A stretch of DNA of 64,000 bases from Quercus robur (lineage: Eukaryota; Streptophyta; Magnoliopsida; Fagales; Fagaceae). A model generated the notes under the pieces. The model had not been told where the DNA came from and did not search any database. It saw only the letters and a program-made list of their open reading frames with translations. A program made the translations under genes and the position numbers. Positions 21,819 through 33,345 of this stretch are shown here, in pieces. The stretch spans positions 28,725,530-28,789,529 of the forward strand of contig NC_065543.1 in NCBI RefSeq assembly GCF_932294415.1, written 5' to 3'. Within the stretch, counting starts at the first letter, position 1, and each line of letters begins with the position of its first letter.

Positions 21819-24300
21819 TCTGTTACCAGGATGCTTCACAGATAAATCATCGGATGTCCACAGTACACGGCTTACAGTGGTAGGCAATCCTACTTGTTCA
21901 AGCAACAGGTAATAAGGGAAGTAAATGGAGGGGAGAAACTTTTATTTGTAAGAACATGATGGATAATCGAATTTCAGGTGATTGCAACTCGAATTGCATT
22001 AGCAAGGCTACAGATTTATGCTCAACTATCAGAATATTTTTGGTCACTTTAATGAGAAAAGGATGCACCAACATCCTGATACTAACAAACAATTACGTAG
22101 TTTTAGCCCCTCCCTACTTAATCACTGTGCGAATCGGCAAGAATCTGAAGTTTATGGGGATATAGCCGAACTGGTAGGAAGGGAAATGCAGATTTCCACC
22201 AATAAAATTTCTCCGCTGGTACTGAAGGATGTTATATCCCTACCCTAGCAAATGAAGCCTCAAAGTCCTACATGCATCTATCCAGGCCTCAAGCTGTCAA
22301 GCATGCTTGTGTTTTCATGGGTCCTATATGTACCAAGTGCACTTTTCACTTGATATTGTTATGGTTTTTATTTATTAATTTTAATTTTTAATTAATTTTA
22401 AAGAATTTTCATTAAAAGACAAACAAAAAAAGTAGGCAAATCTACAGGCATGCAAAGCAGAAATCATTTACCCTTATTCATTACTCCAAAAATGTTTGAT
22501 AATAGATTGTGGATAAGGCTAGAAATAGGACTGGAAGCACCATATAAAGGCTTCAATGTGTTGTCAGAAAAATTAGCTTATTCAGCTCATCTCTATTACA
22601 AATAAAGATTGAAAGTTTCTTATAAAAGTGTTTCCAAAAAGACGTCCTTTATTTTATATCTACAAAGGGAGAAAAAAAACCCCTATATTTTTAGTATTGC
22701 AAAATTAGAAGAAGAGTTTAGATGAAAAGATGACAATTATATATTTGACAGTTAGATGAAATGAAATGACATCAACCTAACCTTTCTTTTCTTTTCTTCT
22801 TTTTTCCTCCCCCAATAGATCCTCTGCTTGTAGTTGAAGAGTCAACAAATTTTGAGTCTTAAAATGCTCCCAACAGTTTGTCTATGCAATGTTGTATTTA
22901 TATAAGTGGAACTGTATCAGCTTTGCTTTTGATGCTACTAGCCTTAATGAGAGTCTGTACTAGGCTTCAATTTTTCAATTTTTCAATGCTTATACTTTGA
23001 GCACTATCAGTTCTGTTAACAATTTCATGATAGTAGAAATCGATCCAATAGCTAATGTTGTTTCAGTTTTTTTATTAATTATTTTGGTGATTTAATGATA
23101 GTAAAAAAAAAAAAACGTTTTCCAGTTTTCCCTCGAAAAAATATATACAAAGAAAAAGAAAGAAATCTATGTTTTCAAAGATGACAATTGACACCAATAC
23201 AAGGAAATCAACCGTAAGTCAACTATTCTCCAAAAAAAAACCTTAAGTCAACTAACAAATATGGAAAGCAGTTTGATAATGGGAAATCATACATTTCCTA
23301 TTATCAAAAGTTAACTCACAAATATTTTTAATTAGAATTAAGTTTGAATTACAACTAAAATCGTAAATACCTTTTGAAAAATACAAAGATGCATCAAAAT
23401 CTCTCAATATTTTCATAATAATCTTGTTTTAAGTTGTGGTGGGTCTTCGCATATTTGTTTTATTTTATTTTAAGCAATGCGATTTGAGAAATTAACTTAT
23501 AGTGAAAATGTTGTGAGATTTTATTGTGGATGTAGAAGAAACATTTCTATTCATCAAAAAGAAAATAGATTATGCTAAAATCTAGAAAAATTCAACCGTG
23601 GTTAAGAAACAAAACATTAAGGTTTGTTCAAACAAGCCAAAAATTAATTAATTAAATAGATTCTGACCTTTAACTGGACAACTCTACGTTTCAAAGTGAA
23701 ATGGAGAGAATCTGGATCCAAGACGGATGGGGAGTCAAGAATGGGCCAAGACCATCACTTTTGTTTTTATTTTTGAGAATATGTTTGCCGGGTACTCTCA
23801 CTTTTCATATGATCTTTTTTTTTTTTAGCCAACCTGAATCCACCACACTCTTTGTTTTCATACCAACGTTGATCAACCTAGGCATTTCTTAATGTTTTGT
23901 ATTGGGATTAGTCTGGATGAACATTTAAAAGTAAATTGTACGGAAAATTTTGAGTAATTTTATAAAAATTTATAAATGTGTTTAATCAATTACCTAGAGA
24001 ATAAATATATAACATTCTTTTTTTTTTTTAATATAAATAAAATACGTATGAAAATTCTTACATCCCTCATAACAAAGAACTTAATTAATCAGGGTGTACA
24101 TTAAAGTATCAAGGACTTAAGATATCTAATCAAGTCTAGTATTAACTCAATTCAATTCTCATTTCCAATCCAATTCATTCAAGTTTGTCAAACGATACAT
24201 TGGTATAAGAAATCTTAGTATTACATCCCTACTATAGTAGGGTAATAGAGAATTGTACTGGCTGACATTAAAGGTCAAACCTTCCAGACATTAAATACAT
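21819..24300. other. Intergenic region, no recognised gene
   Basis: Short frames at 21956-22248 give no recognisable family. The remainder is AT-rich with A and T runs. I see no repeat ends or RNA genes that I can support. Confidence 0.5.
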
Positions 24301-24311
24301 ACAGTTGGGGT

Positions 24312-24617
24312 TTAGATCAAACAGAGAATTAGTGCAAGGGATATCATTGTTGCAGTGCTCCATGCACCCAAGGCAGATCCATTGCTTTTGTGATGGGTAG
24401 TGTTTGAACTACTCCTCCTAAAAATGGGAATGTAGGGGTAGTAGGGGACGGGCTGTGCCCGTGGCTGAATACCGCTGCTTCCACCTCTAATACCTCTGCT
24501 TCCACCTCCAAATCTACCTTTGGCAGCTGCCGAAGTAAGCAGGAGGGTCATAACCATTAGCACAATTGCGAGTTTCACGTGGTTGCCAGCCAAGTTAAAC
24601 TTCTTCATCGTTTCCAT
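24312..24617 (-). CDS. Small secreted, probably GPI-anchored glycine-rich protein
   Basis: A 101-residue single-exon frame, METMKKF.. to ..LALILCLI, on the minus strand. Residues 16-32 form a hydrophobic signal-peptide core ending in an Ala-rich cleavage region. Residues 34-50 are Gly/Ser/Arg-rich (GRFGGGSRG, RGGSSG), followed by a Pro/Tyr segment (PVPYYPYIPIF) and a Ser/Asn region. The last about 20 residues are hydrophobic, preceded by small residues (NGSALG), the layout of a GPI-attachment signal. Similar short proteins of unknown function are common in eudicots; I do not recognise a named family. The second Met (residue 4) is an alternative start. It has no neighbours nearby. An expressed gene is likely but not proven. 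Confidence 0.7.
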   Translation of the reverse strand: METMKKFNLAGNHVKLAIVLMVMTLLLTSAAAKGRFGGGSRGIRGGSSGIQPRAQPVPYYPYIPIFRRSSSNTTHHKSNGSALGAWSTATMISLALILCLI

Positions 24618-24619
24618 TT

Positions 24620-26180
24620 ACTGCACACCATACAGAGGCAAAGACTACTTGAGAAATATTGGTAGATACATATATCATTTATGAAGGAAAGAATACTACA
24701 ATTGTGATCACTTTGTAAGAGTGTTAAGCATGCATGGTGATTCAATCAAATACCAAAAACCAGAATATGGAATTTTGAATGCCTATGAGCTCTAACTTAA
24801 ACCTTATAAGAACATGCATCATGAAATAACTTCTGGGTTCAAGATCCATTTGGTGCGTGTTTAATTTACTAATAAAAATTATAATACATGTTTTACTTAA
24901 AATAGCATATCCACATAACATTTCCTCACTTGGAGAAACATGAATAAAGTGTTATGTTGAAGTGTCAATTGGTCTCTAGAAAAATGTAAGAAGTGAGGAA
25001 ATTATACAAGATGCCAATGATAGAATCATCATCTAGGAAAAAATAAAAAATAGAGAGGAACAAAACTAGAGGAAGAAGGTGAATTACAAAATTTTGAGGA
25101 TCAGTTGGAGAGAACCCTTGCGATAGCATGTAGTACAATACACAGAAGAACAATATATAGGAAATTTTAAAATCAGTTTTGCTATTAATGAAAATTCTTA
25201 AACAAATTTTTGCTCCTAACTCGTATTCACCTCTAGGTGGCAACAATATACCTTTAACAATGTAGTTTCCTATATAGATTCCTTTCCCGTAGAGAATCCG
25301 TGTCCTAAAATTAACAACTATTTCAACCCTTAATTAATTATAACGGGTTCCAATATATACCACTAAAAGGTCATTGGGCTTACTCCGGCCCAAGGACCCA
25401 AGTAGGACCGGCTCCATATGGTTGAGGCCTAACACAATAAATTTAAATGAGAACTTTTAATTTAAATATTAATTAAATAAATTTATTTTGTACTAACTAA
25501 ATCAAAGTTAATTTGATAAATTAAGACTAATCGAACTAAACTAATTTCATATAGCTAGATAATACAATCTCATGGTTCAAGTATAAAATTTAATAGAAAG
25601 AAGATGAAAATTTATTATTGTTTTAGAAAGGAGATTTACTTTATCTTTGATAAGGTGATGAATCGTTATATAATTTGTTTTGGTGCTAAAAAAAAATAGA
25701 GATTATTTATGTGGCAATGTATAAACTGTTAATTGTGTAACACTTCATCCATGTAAGTTTCGTATACCCTTCATCCATTGGAGGGTTTGAATGTGACACA
25801 AAACTCCCTTATAATACTATTTTATGTTGAGATAACATGGGCATGAGTCATTACATGAACTCACCATTTATTTGCATAGATATTACCACAGGAGGATTAA
25901 GTCAAGGAGGACAATACCATATCAATACTTGGTCATACCATGAAAATTTATCATATCGATTATTAAATTGGTACTGGTACTCTCTTTAAAATGTTCTAGA
26001 TAAAATATTGGGTTGTACCGGCTGTAATGGGATATTTTAGGTGTTTTGGCAATTACAATAATTTTTTTAAAAATATATTAAACATTTGAAAATTTTGTTA
26101 AAAACACATTATTTAAGCAAATATATTGGGTTAATGTAATTGGGCTAATATTAAGGCTTATAAAATATGTAAATTTAAAA
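24620..26180. other. Intergenic region upstream of the small secreted protein gene
   Basis: AT-rich. The first few hundred bases presumably hold the promoter of the minus-strand gene at 24617. A hydrophobic 93-residue frame at 24965-25246 has no family features and is not called. Nothing else recognised. Confidence 0.45.
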
Positions 26181-26341
26181 AGACAAAATTTAGTTACAAA
26201 ATTGGTTGTAACCTAAAACTACAACCTTACTTAATAACATAAAAATTATGACATATTTTGAAAATCTAACCGTTGAATTGCAAGTTCTTTACGCTCTCAT
26301 TACACATGTCAAATTTTGTGTCAGTTGGATATCATCTACTA
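26181..26341 (+). mobile_element. MITE copy, truncated (same family as 40772 and 59934)
   Basis: Starts AGACAAAATTTAGTTACAAA, close to the terminal repeat of the copy at 40772. It continues with the family core (ACATATTTTGAAAATCTAAC, then CAAATTTTGTGTCAG). Homology ends exactly at a Helitron-like terminus at 26342. Confidence 0.7.
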
Positions 26342-28107
26342 TTAGAGGATGTCCCGCGCGATGCGCGGATTACTTTACAATTTCATTTGAAATCATTTTT
26401 ATATATATTAAGACCTACATATAATACTTTTTTTGTTATATAATAATATTTATGTTTGCCCACAATATTGTTAAATACTTTGAAACTTGATTTTCTTAAT
26501 TCATATTTTATTTTTAAAAAATTGTATAACGCTATAAGACTATAACATATTATAATATTTACCATTAAAAATAGATTTTATTTTTTAAACTGATTAAATG
26601 ATTTTGAAATCTTTAGATAAGAATTTAAAGCATAAAATAAGATTTTTTTTCAAAATTTAATTGTCTTTAGTTGGAGTTCCATATCCTTTAAAAAAAAAAG
26701 CGGAAAATTCTTTGAAATCATCATCGATTTTGATTTTTTATCACTATGGCTCATACTACACAAAATAGCAGTAAAAAACCTAAAAAGACACCTACAAATT
26801 ATGAGTTCTAACACAGAATAAAAAAAGAAAAAAAGAAAAGCTAACTTCATAAATAATCAATTAGAATTTTTCTTTTTCTTTTTCTTTAGTTCTAAAACAA
26901 AATACATTTATGACTTTCCCAAACCAAAATCTCAAACATCCAAAGACTCAAAGTGAATCACAACCTTCACAAAATCCACAATGTCCGACTATAACATCAA
27001 AACCGTAAGCTTCCGTCACTAAATAAAAACTCAAGCCCCTTTCCTTGGTCAAAACCTACTCATATGGGTTAGGATCAAATAGTACTGCAATGTTAGAGTT
27101 ATGTAGGTGTCGTTGAAAGGTTGAAGGTAAATGGTACTGTAAGAACCAAGTGCAAGACTTCTGGACCTTTAGGCCACTTGGGCTCACAATTTATTTGTAG
27201 TGGGCTTAAGTATTTCCTACAATGGGTCGTTCTCGGCAGAGAGACTCAAAGTAATACCCAGTTAGTACCCTCTCCTTAACTGTTTTCTCTCAATTTTTCT
27301 GAACCCCTTCTTCTCCCAACTTTCTTCTATTTATAGCAAAGGTTAGTGGGGAGATCATGATTACAGTCACCGTTAGTGCTACTGAAGGTCCAGTATTATC
27401 TGGTTAAAGTGGTTGTTTAGGTGAAAGGGGCGGTGCAGCATTTATGATCTTGGAACTTGGTTCCATTTTCACCGATTATGTTCGGCAACTCACGTTCCCG
27501 TGCATATCATGACCTTCCCGGATATGACTCATGCGCTCTACTGGGAAAGATTTACCGATCAACTCTGGAAACTTAACACCCAAAGCTTGTTTTTACTCTA
27601 AGGCAGTTTCAAGAAGGGCATAAGGTAACTGGAACTTTCTGCTGGGCCTGCGCCCAAGGCCGGTATGGGCTTGGGCCCGGGGCCTAGATGGGTATGGGCC
27701 CAAGGCCAGTATGGGCTTTGGAAGCTCGGTGCCGTACAGGTATCGTTTTTTGTCTTAGTGTATTTGAGATGGGATGGCATGAAGCCAAGGGTTGTGGGCA
27801 TGTGTATATAAAGGAGTAGAAGTTAAAAGAGGGAATGGAAATGCAAAAAGTTTTTTGTGTGTGAGAAAGAGGAAAAGTCTTGAAACAACCAAATGAAACA
27901 AATAATAGTCTTAAAACATTGAATAAAAAATGTAATAAAAATTAGTCCTGAAACATTGAATCAAAAGAAATAAAGAGTCCTTATTTTTATATTTATTCTT
28001 ATCTCTGATGTGGATTAAGAGTATTTTAATTTTTTCATAAAGTGCAACACATGGCAGAACCTCATGCTCTCTCGCATGAGGTCTCTGCTTTTATATATAT
28101 ATTGATT
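26342..28107 (-). mobile_element. Possible non-autonomous Helitron, minus strand
   Basis: The minus-strand 3' end is hairpin CCGCGC ATC GCGCGG (26354-26368), 8 nt, CTAA (26342-26345), then T. It interrupts the MITE, as expected for insertion between A and T. A candidate 5' end is near 28107, where the minus strand reads TCAATCAATATATATATAAA followed by AGCAGAGAC, preceded by A. The interior has AT-rich sequence and GGGCCCAAGGCC-type repeats at about 27645-27720, with no Rep/helicase coding. The 3' end is better supported than the 5' end, and the MITE remainder was not found beyond 28107. Confidence 0.42.
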
Positions 28108-28109
28108 GA

Positions 28110-29490
28110 TGATTTGACATTTGTTCTGAACTTTATTTATAAAATTCATTTTAAAATTATTTTTTTATTAGGATTTTAAAATTTTCTAAGAAGCCTATTG
28201 GTAAAATTTATTGCATCAATTGGGAACCGATTTTTCCTTATTGATGAAGCAACTTACAAGGTCTGTAAACATCTGGTAACAATTGAGAAAACTGTGGGTG
28301 GAAAGGGCATAATAACTAAGATCTGCTTATCAATGCTCAGTGCAACAATGTATATAAAATCCTTATCACAGTCACCTGAGTTTCACCAACTATTTCCTTC
28401 AATTGGCTAATATCAACATACTCTAATTGTTGACAAAAATGTGTCTACTCAGTTAATGTCACCTATCAAGTAATGAGCCTACTCACTCTATGTCACCTAT
28501 CTTACTTGATGAAAGGGATCAGCCAAATATACTTTCCACTAGAAAGATCCGGACCAATTCTATACAAACTACAAATAAGTTGTTTAGAATATCCTAACAA
28601 GCTGCACAGCCAATGATCAAAATTAGGTAGTTTTGCTCTCATTGCATGCCCGTGAAAATGTTTGAGTCTATAACATCATGACTACCTTATTCTATGAGAT
28701 GCTTAAGGCCCTCAAGTTTGATTGAAATTTAGTTGAATCCAAGCCAAATTCTTGTGATGGGTCTAATGTTGCATCTAGCATTATGGAAACAGTTGAGCAA
28801 AACAAAACAGAAACGGTCCTGGGATGTTAGTAATTAGCAACAACAGTCGTAGATATAGTATTACAAAAGGAACAAAGTAGGAAAGGGTGACAGAAAACCT
28901 CAAAGAAGTATGTCCCTCAATCATTTAAGGCCCTAGTGCCAAAATAAGCGCTTGGCCCCAGTAAAGTAGGCACCAATATTTGAGATTCTCATGCTGTTCA
29001 TGAGGCCTTGTTACTCTTTAAGAATATATTGGCCTTAATTATTTTCTTTGTTTTACTCTTAAAATATATAGGCCTTGATGAATTTTCTTTATTTTAGAAA
29101 GCCAGAATTATTAGTAGAAAATATGAAAAATGGTAAAAATTTCTTGAGTTGAGTTTTAATTCAGTAAAAATGTCACTATTTCAGTGAAGCACCGTTCTAA
29201 ATCCTGTCTCCTCAACCAAAGGTGCTCAATTAGTCACAAAACTTGAGTGCCTTATTAGAGTTGCCTCACCTCAAGGATCTTAAAAGGAGCCTTTTAATGC
29301 ATTCTCACTCGAGCGTCTAAGCAAGTGCCAGCCTCACCTCTGACTCCTAGACGTTTTTCCTTAAAAGGAGCCTTTTATTGACTTCAAAAAATATCCTTCA
29401 AAGATAGAATCTTGAAATTAATGGTACCACAAGAAATAAAAAATGCAACAAAGATACGTTCTTTCTTTCAGAATTTTCAAAGATAGTTAC
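28110..29490. other. Intergenic region, no recognised gene
   Basis: AT-rich with short frames lacking motifs. Two GGAGCCTTTTA blocks near 29286 and 29367 form a small repeat. No feature beyond this is supported. Confidence 0.45.
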
Positions 29491-29700
29491 CTGCTTATTG
29501 CATCCATCGAGTCTAAACTCATGCATGACCCATCGACCAATGTTCTGACCCTTTATTGGGCACAAAAGTAAGAGTCTTCACAAAACCAATGTGGTTCTTC
29601 TTAGCTTCATCTCGATATACTGGCTTTTCGTTTCGGGACCTCCATGTACCGTAGGCTGTGTTCCTATCCTTGAACCATTGGCCGTCACCTTTGTGAAGAA
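29491..29700 (-). pseudogene. NAC-domain exon relic
   Basis: Minus-strand translation gives RNTAYGTWRSRNEKPVY, then HIGFVKTLTFVPNKG and, after a frameshift, GRWVMHEFRLDG. These correspond to NAC subdomains C-D (the '..IGfkktLvFy.gkap.G..t.WvMHEfrL' region of plant NAC transcription factors). A consensus donor (CAG, GTAACT) follows at 29491/29490, where NAC genes usually have their second intron. Only this exon is seen. The frameshift and missing partners make it a relic. Confidence 0.65.
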
Positions 29701-29852
29701 GTAAAGACTGTTTCGTATTTTGAAACAGTTAGGTGATAGTTCATTATCATTAATTTGTCATTATTTATTGTCAATGAGTAGGTGTGATAATTTTATATTT
29801 TATTAAGTTTGTTTAATATTTGTATTTTTAGGTGGTTATCACTTATCGTTAT

Positions 29853-30342
29853 TGAAGATGGTAAAATATAGAGCCTAATGGGCCTACCTTAATAGGCTTG
29901 ACGGATCGGAACTGGTGGGCCTGTATAAAGATGATCCCCTGCACTTCGAAGGCCCATTGCTGACAGACGTAGTAAGGACCCATGATCCGAGGTCCATATC
30001 GCCTAGAAAAGCCTTAAGAACCGAAAATGGAAATCCTTGCTCACCACGCTCAGAGGAATTTGTATTAGAGTTCCACATGGAAAAGATTTGGAAACCAAGA
30101 AGAAAAGTCAACCCTTTGCCACTATAAAAGGCCTGCCACCCTCAGAAATCGAGGTACGCTTTAATTGACCCTCTCTACGCTCTAAGTAAAATAGAAGAAT
30201 TCTAACTTGACCGTCGGAGAGCTTTTGGCCGGCACCACACCGATGCTCTCTGAAGGACTTCTTTCGATTGCTTCTGTCGTGCAGGTTCGTTTCGAGTCGC
30301 GGGTACGGTGTGACCCACTGGTGACAATTTTCGACGTCATCA
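29853..30342 (+). repeat. 5' LTR of element B
   Basis: 490 bp, TGAAGATGG..GTCATCA. TATA box TATAAAA at 30123-30129. The R/U5 region contains GGTACGCTTTAATTGACC and TCGTGCAGG blocks shared with LTRs A and C. Confidence 0.95.
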
Positions 30343-30344
30343 GT

Positions 30345-30362
30345 TGGCGCCGTCTGTGGGAA
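30345..30362 (+). other. Primer binding site of element B
   Basis: TGGCGCCGTCTGTGGGAA begins two bases after the LTR end and is the expected tRNA 3'-end complement for Tat-type elements. Confidence 0.8.
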
Positions 30363-30418
30363 AGAAAAAAAGAAACGATCGTCATAACACATTATCGCTT
30401 CTTAGACAAAAGAGTTAC

Positions 30419-31531
30419 ATGGTACTCACACGCTCGATGGTAACTACTAACGACGCTCAAGAAGAGGAAGCCCTTACGACTGCCCTTGAGAGACAGGTCA
30501 GGACGCTCGCCGCAGCCGTGGAGCGCCTCACCAAACAAAATCACGACCTAGAAGAGCAGCTAAACCAAAAGAGTGCGGCGGTCAATAACCAAGGAGTGGA
30601 TCAAGAAGGAACCAGCGCTGAAAGGAGGAATCATGACGGACCACAAGAGAGTAACGCCCCGAGCAAACAAGTGCGACGGGACGCCAGCATCCCTTCAGTG
30701 ACGGATACAGCTCCACAACCCATCATCGCGGAGATGCAGGCGATGAAGGAACAGATGGAAGTACTGATGAACGCTCTCAAGGGGCGAGTGTCAAATGATC
30801 TTGACGACCTTGTCAACCGGACTGACTCGCCATTTACGGCAACCGTCAATTCCTTCCCCCTGCCAAGTAAATTCCGCATGCCAAGTATGGATAGTTATGA
30901 CGGAATCAAGGACCCTTTCGATCACCTAGAGACCTTCAAGACCCTGATGCACCTTCAGGGAGTGGCAGACGCAATTATGTGCAGGGCGTTCCCTACAACC
31001 CTAAAGGGCGCAGCAAGGATTTGGTTCAGCCGGCTAACGCCAAACTCCATCGGCACCTTCAAGGAGCTGAGCGCTCAATTCACTACGCACTTCATCGGAG
31101 GACATCGGTATAAGAAATCCACGGCTTGTTTAATGAATATCAAGCAGAGAGAGGAGGAGACGTTACGGGCCTACATATCACGCTTCAATAAAGAAGCGCT
31201 CTCGATCAACGAAGCCGACGACAAGATACTAGTGGCAGCGTTCACGAACGGACTGAAGGGGGGTAAGTTTTTGTTCTCCCTATACAAAAACGACCCAAAG
31301 ACCATGTCGGAGGTGCTTTACAGGGCTACCAAGTACATGAACGCTGAAGACGCACTATTAGCCCGAGAAGATAGACCCAAGAAAAGAGACAGACAAGAGG
31401 ATCCCCGACAGGACCAGGGGCGGAAGAAAGGGAGATCGAAGGGAGGAGAGACGTCCAAAACCCATGGGTGCAAGGTTCACAAATTTCACCCCGTTGACCG
31501 CTCCTATAGACCAAGTCCTAATGCAGATTAA
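30419..31531 (+). CDS. gag of element B (N-terminal and core part)
   Basis: The ATG at 30419 (MVLTRSM) is chosen because element A has the matching start at 7508; an upstream ATG-less extension overlaps the PBS. The product is a capsid/nucleocapsid precursor. It has an N-terminal coiled-coil-like region (ALERQVRTLAAAVERL), then the retrotransposon gag core (DPFDHLETFKTLMHLQG .. FNKEALSI) and a basic tail. The knuckle lies in another frame (from 31464), so a one-base indel at about 31400-31445 separates it. The two frames overlap by about 68 bp. Confidence 0.88.
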   Translation: MVLTRSMVTTNDAQEEEALTTALERQVRTLAAAVERLTKQNHDLEEQLNQKSAAVNNQGVDQEGTSAERRNHDGPQESNAPSKQVRRDASIPSVTDTAPQPIIAEMQAMKEQMEVLMNALKGRVSNDLDDLVNRTDSPFTATVNSFPLPSKFRMPSMDSYDGIKDPFDHLETFKTLMHLQGVADAIMCRAFPTTLKGAARIWFSRLTPNSIGTFKELSAQFTTHFIGGHRYKKSTACLMNIKQREEETLRAYISRFNKEALSINEADDKILVAAFTNGLKGGKFLFSLYKNDPKTMSEVLYRATKYMNAEDALLAREDRPKKRDRQEDPRQDQGRKKGRSKGGETSKTHGCKVHKFHPVDRSYRPSPNAD

Positions 31532-33344
31532 GGACGAAGGATCCCTGACGTTTCTGGGAAAGCTGAAGAGTGATCCCAACAAAAGGTCCAGGGACAAATA
31601 TTGCCGCTTCCATCGTGACCATGGTCACGACACGGCCGATTGCTACGACTTGAAGCAACAAATCGAAACCCTTATCCGACAAGGGAAGCTGAAGAAGTTC
31701 GTCAGCAAGGATAGAACGGATCAACCACCACAAGAACAACACCCCCGCCGAGAAAACGAGCGACCAAGACCCCCACTAGGGGACATAAGGATGATAATTG
31801 GAGGAACAGCCGCGGCCGGATCGTCGAAAAAGGCTCGCAAAACATACCTTCGGATGGTACAGAATGTCCAGTTGGCGGGTACAGTGCCAAAGATGGCAAG
31901 AAGGGAAGGCCCCATTATCGGGTTCTCGGAAGAGGATGCAAGACGCCTACACCATCCACACGACGATGCCCTCGTCGTCACCTTGCGGGCAGGCGACTAC
32001 AATATCCACCGAGTGTTGGTCGACAACGGTAGTTCGGCCGACATCTTGTATTATCCGGCGTTCCAACAAATGAGGATTGACAGGGAGCAGCTAATACCGA
32101 CAAACACCCCGCTCGTTGGTTTCGGAGGGAGTAGAATATTCCCCTTGGGCGCAGTCACGTTATCGGTGACAGTAGGAGATTACCCCCAACAAATCACCAA
32201 GGACGTAACATTCTTGGTGGTCGATTGCTCGTCAGCCTACAATGCTATTATTGGACGACCCACGCTCAACTCGTGGAAAGCGGCAACATCAACTTACCAC
32301 CTGATGATCAAGTTCCCAACGGAGTATGGGGTAGGAGAGTTACGCGGAAGTCAAATTGCCGCACGAGAATGCTACGTAGCTATGATGGAGGTGGAAGACC
32401 AGATCCAGGCCTTGAACATAGAAGAACACCGAACGACGGCAGAACCTACAGAGAAGCTAGAGGAGATAACTCTCGACAGTTCCAATCCAGAACGAACCAC
32501 CAAGATCGGAACGCTTGCCAAACCCGCAATCCGTCAAGAGCTCGTAGCTTTCTTGAGAAGCAATAAGGATGTGTTCGCCTGGAGCCATGACGATATGCCA
32601 GGAATCGATCCCTCGGTCATGGTACATAAGTTGAATGTGTTGCCCTCGTTTCCACCCGTCCGACAAAAGAAGAGAGTATTCGCCCCGGAACGAGATCGAG
32701 CAATAGCGGAAGAGGTCCGCAAACTCCAAGAGGCAAGCTTCATCAGGGAAGTCTACTACCCCGATTGGCTAGCGAATGTGGTAATGGTGAAGAAAACGAG
32801 CGGCAAATGGTGGATGTGCGTGGACTTCACCGATCTTAACAAAGCATGCCCCAAAGATAGCTATCCCCTTCCAAGGGTCGACATCCTAGTAGACTCGACA
32901 GCTCAACACCAATTGCTAAGCTTCATGGATGCTTTCTCGGGTTATAACCAGATCCACATGCACGAGGACGATCAGGAGAAGACTTCGTTTGTAACCAGTC
33001 AAGGACTCTTCTGTTACAAAGTAATGCCATTCGGCCTGAAGAATGCAGGGGCAACATACCGGAGACTAATGAACAAGATGTTCTCACAGCAAATAGGGAG
33101 GAATGTCCAAGTCTATGTCGACGACATGCTGGTGAAGAGCCGGAAGGAGGAAGACCACTTGGAAGATCTCAAGGAAACATTCGGCACGCTTCGATCCTAC
33201 AACATGAAACTCAATCCGGGAAAGTGCGCATTCGGTGTAACGGCAGGCAAATTCCTAGGATTCATGGTATCTCAAAGGGGGATTGAAGCTAACCCGGACA
33301 AAATCCGAGCCATAATGGAGATGGCCCCCCCCCGAGAAACGTGA
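31464..33344 (+). CDS. Element B nucleocapsid knuckle, protease and reverse transcriptase
   Basis: A 626-residue open frame. Residues 47-60 form a C-x2-H-x4-H-x4-C knuckle, the variant usual in this lineage. Residues 187-191 are DNGSS, the aspartic protease active site (retropepsin type). RT follows: the WWMCVDFTDLNKACPKDSYPLP region (one Arg-to-Trp change relative to element A) and YVDD at residues 551-554. It ends in a TGA just after a run of nine C at 33322-33333, where one base appears to have been lost relative to the frame that continues at 33346. Function: polyprotein processing and cDNA synthesis. Confidence 0.92.
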   Translation: MGARFTNFTPLTAPIDQVLMQIKDEGSLTFLGKLKSDPNKRSRDKYCRFHRDHGHDTADCYDLKQQIETLIRQGKLKKFVSKDRTDQPPQEQHPRRENERPRPPLGDIRMIIGGTAAAGSSKKARKTYLRMVQNVQLAGTVPKMARREGPIIGFSEEDARRLHHPHDDALVVTLRAGDYNIHRVLVDNGSSADILYYPAFQQMRIDREQLIPTNTPLVGFGGSRIFPLGAVTLSVTVGDYPQQITKDVTFLVVDCSSAYNAIIGRPTLNSWKAATSTYHLMIKFPTEYGVGELRGSQIAARECYVAMMEVEDQIQALNIEEHRTTAEPTEKLEEITLDSSNPERTTKIGTLAKPAIRQELVAFLRSNKDVFAWSHDDMPGIDPSVMVHKLNVLPSFPPVRQKKRVFAPERDRAIAEEVRKLQEASFIREVYYPDWLANVVMVKKTSGKWWMCVDFTDLNKACPKDSYPLPRVDILVDSTAQHQLLSFMDAFSGYNQIHMHEDDQEKTSFVTSQGLFCYKVMPFGLKNAGATYRRLMNKMFSQQIGRNVQVYVDDMLVKSRKEEDHLEDLKETFGTLRSYNMKLNPGKCAFGVTAGKFLGFMVSQRGIEANPDKIRAIMEMAPPRET

Positions 33345-33345
33345 A

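Noticed and set aside
24965..25246. 93-codon hydrophobic frame on the minus strand
   Set aside because: AT-rich, no signal-peptide logic, no motif, no splice context; consistent with chance.
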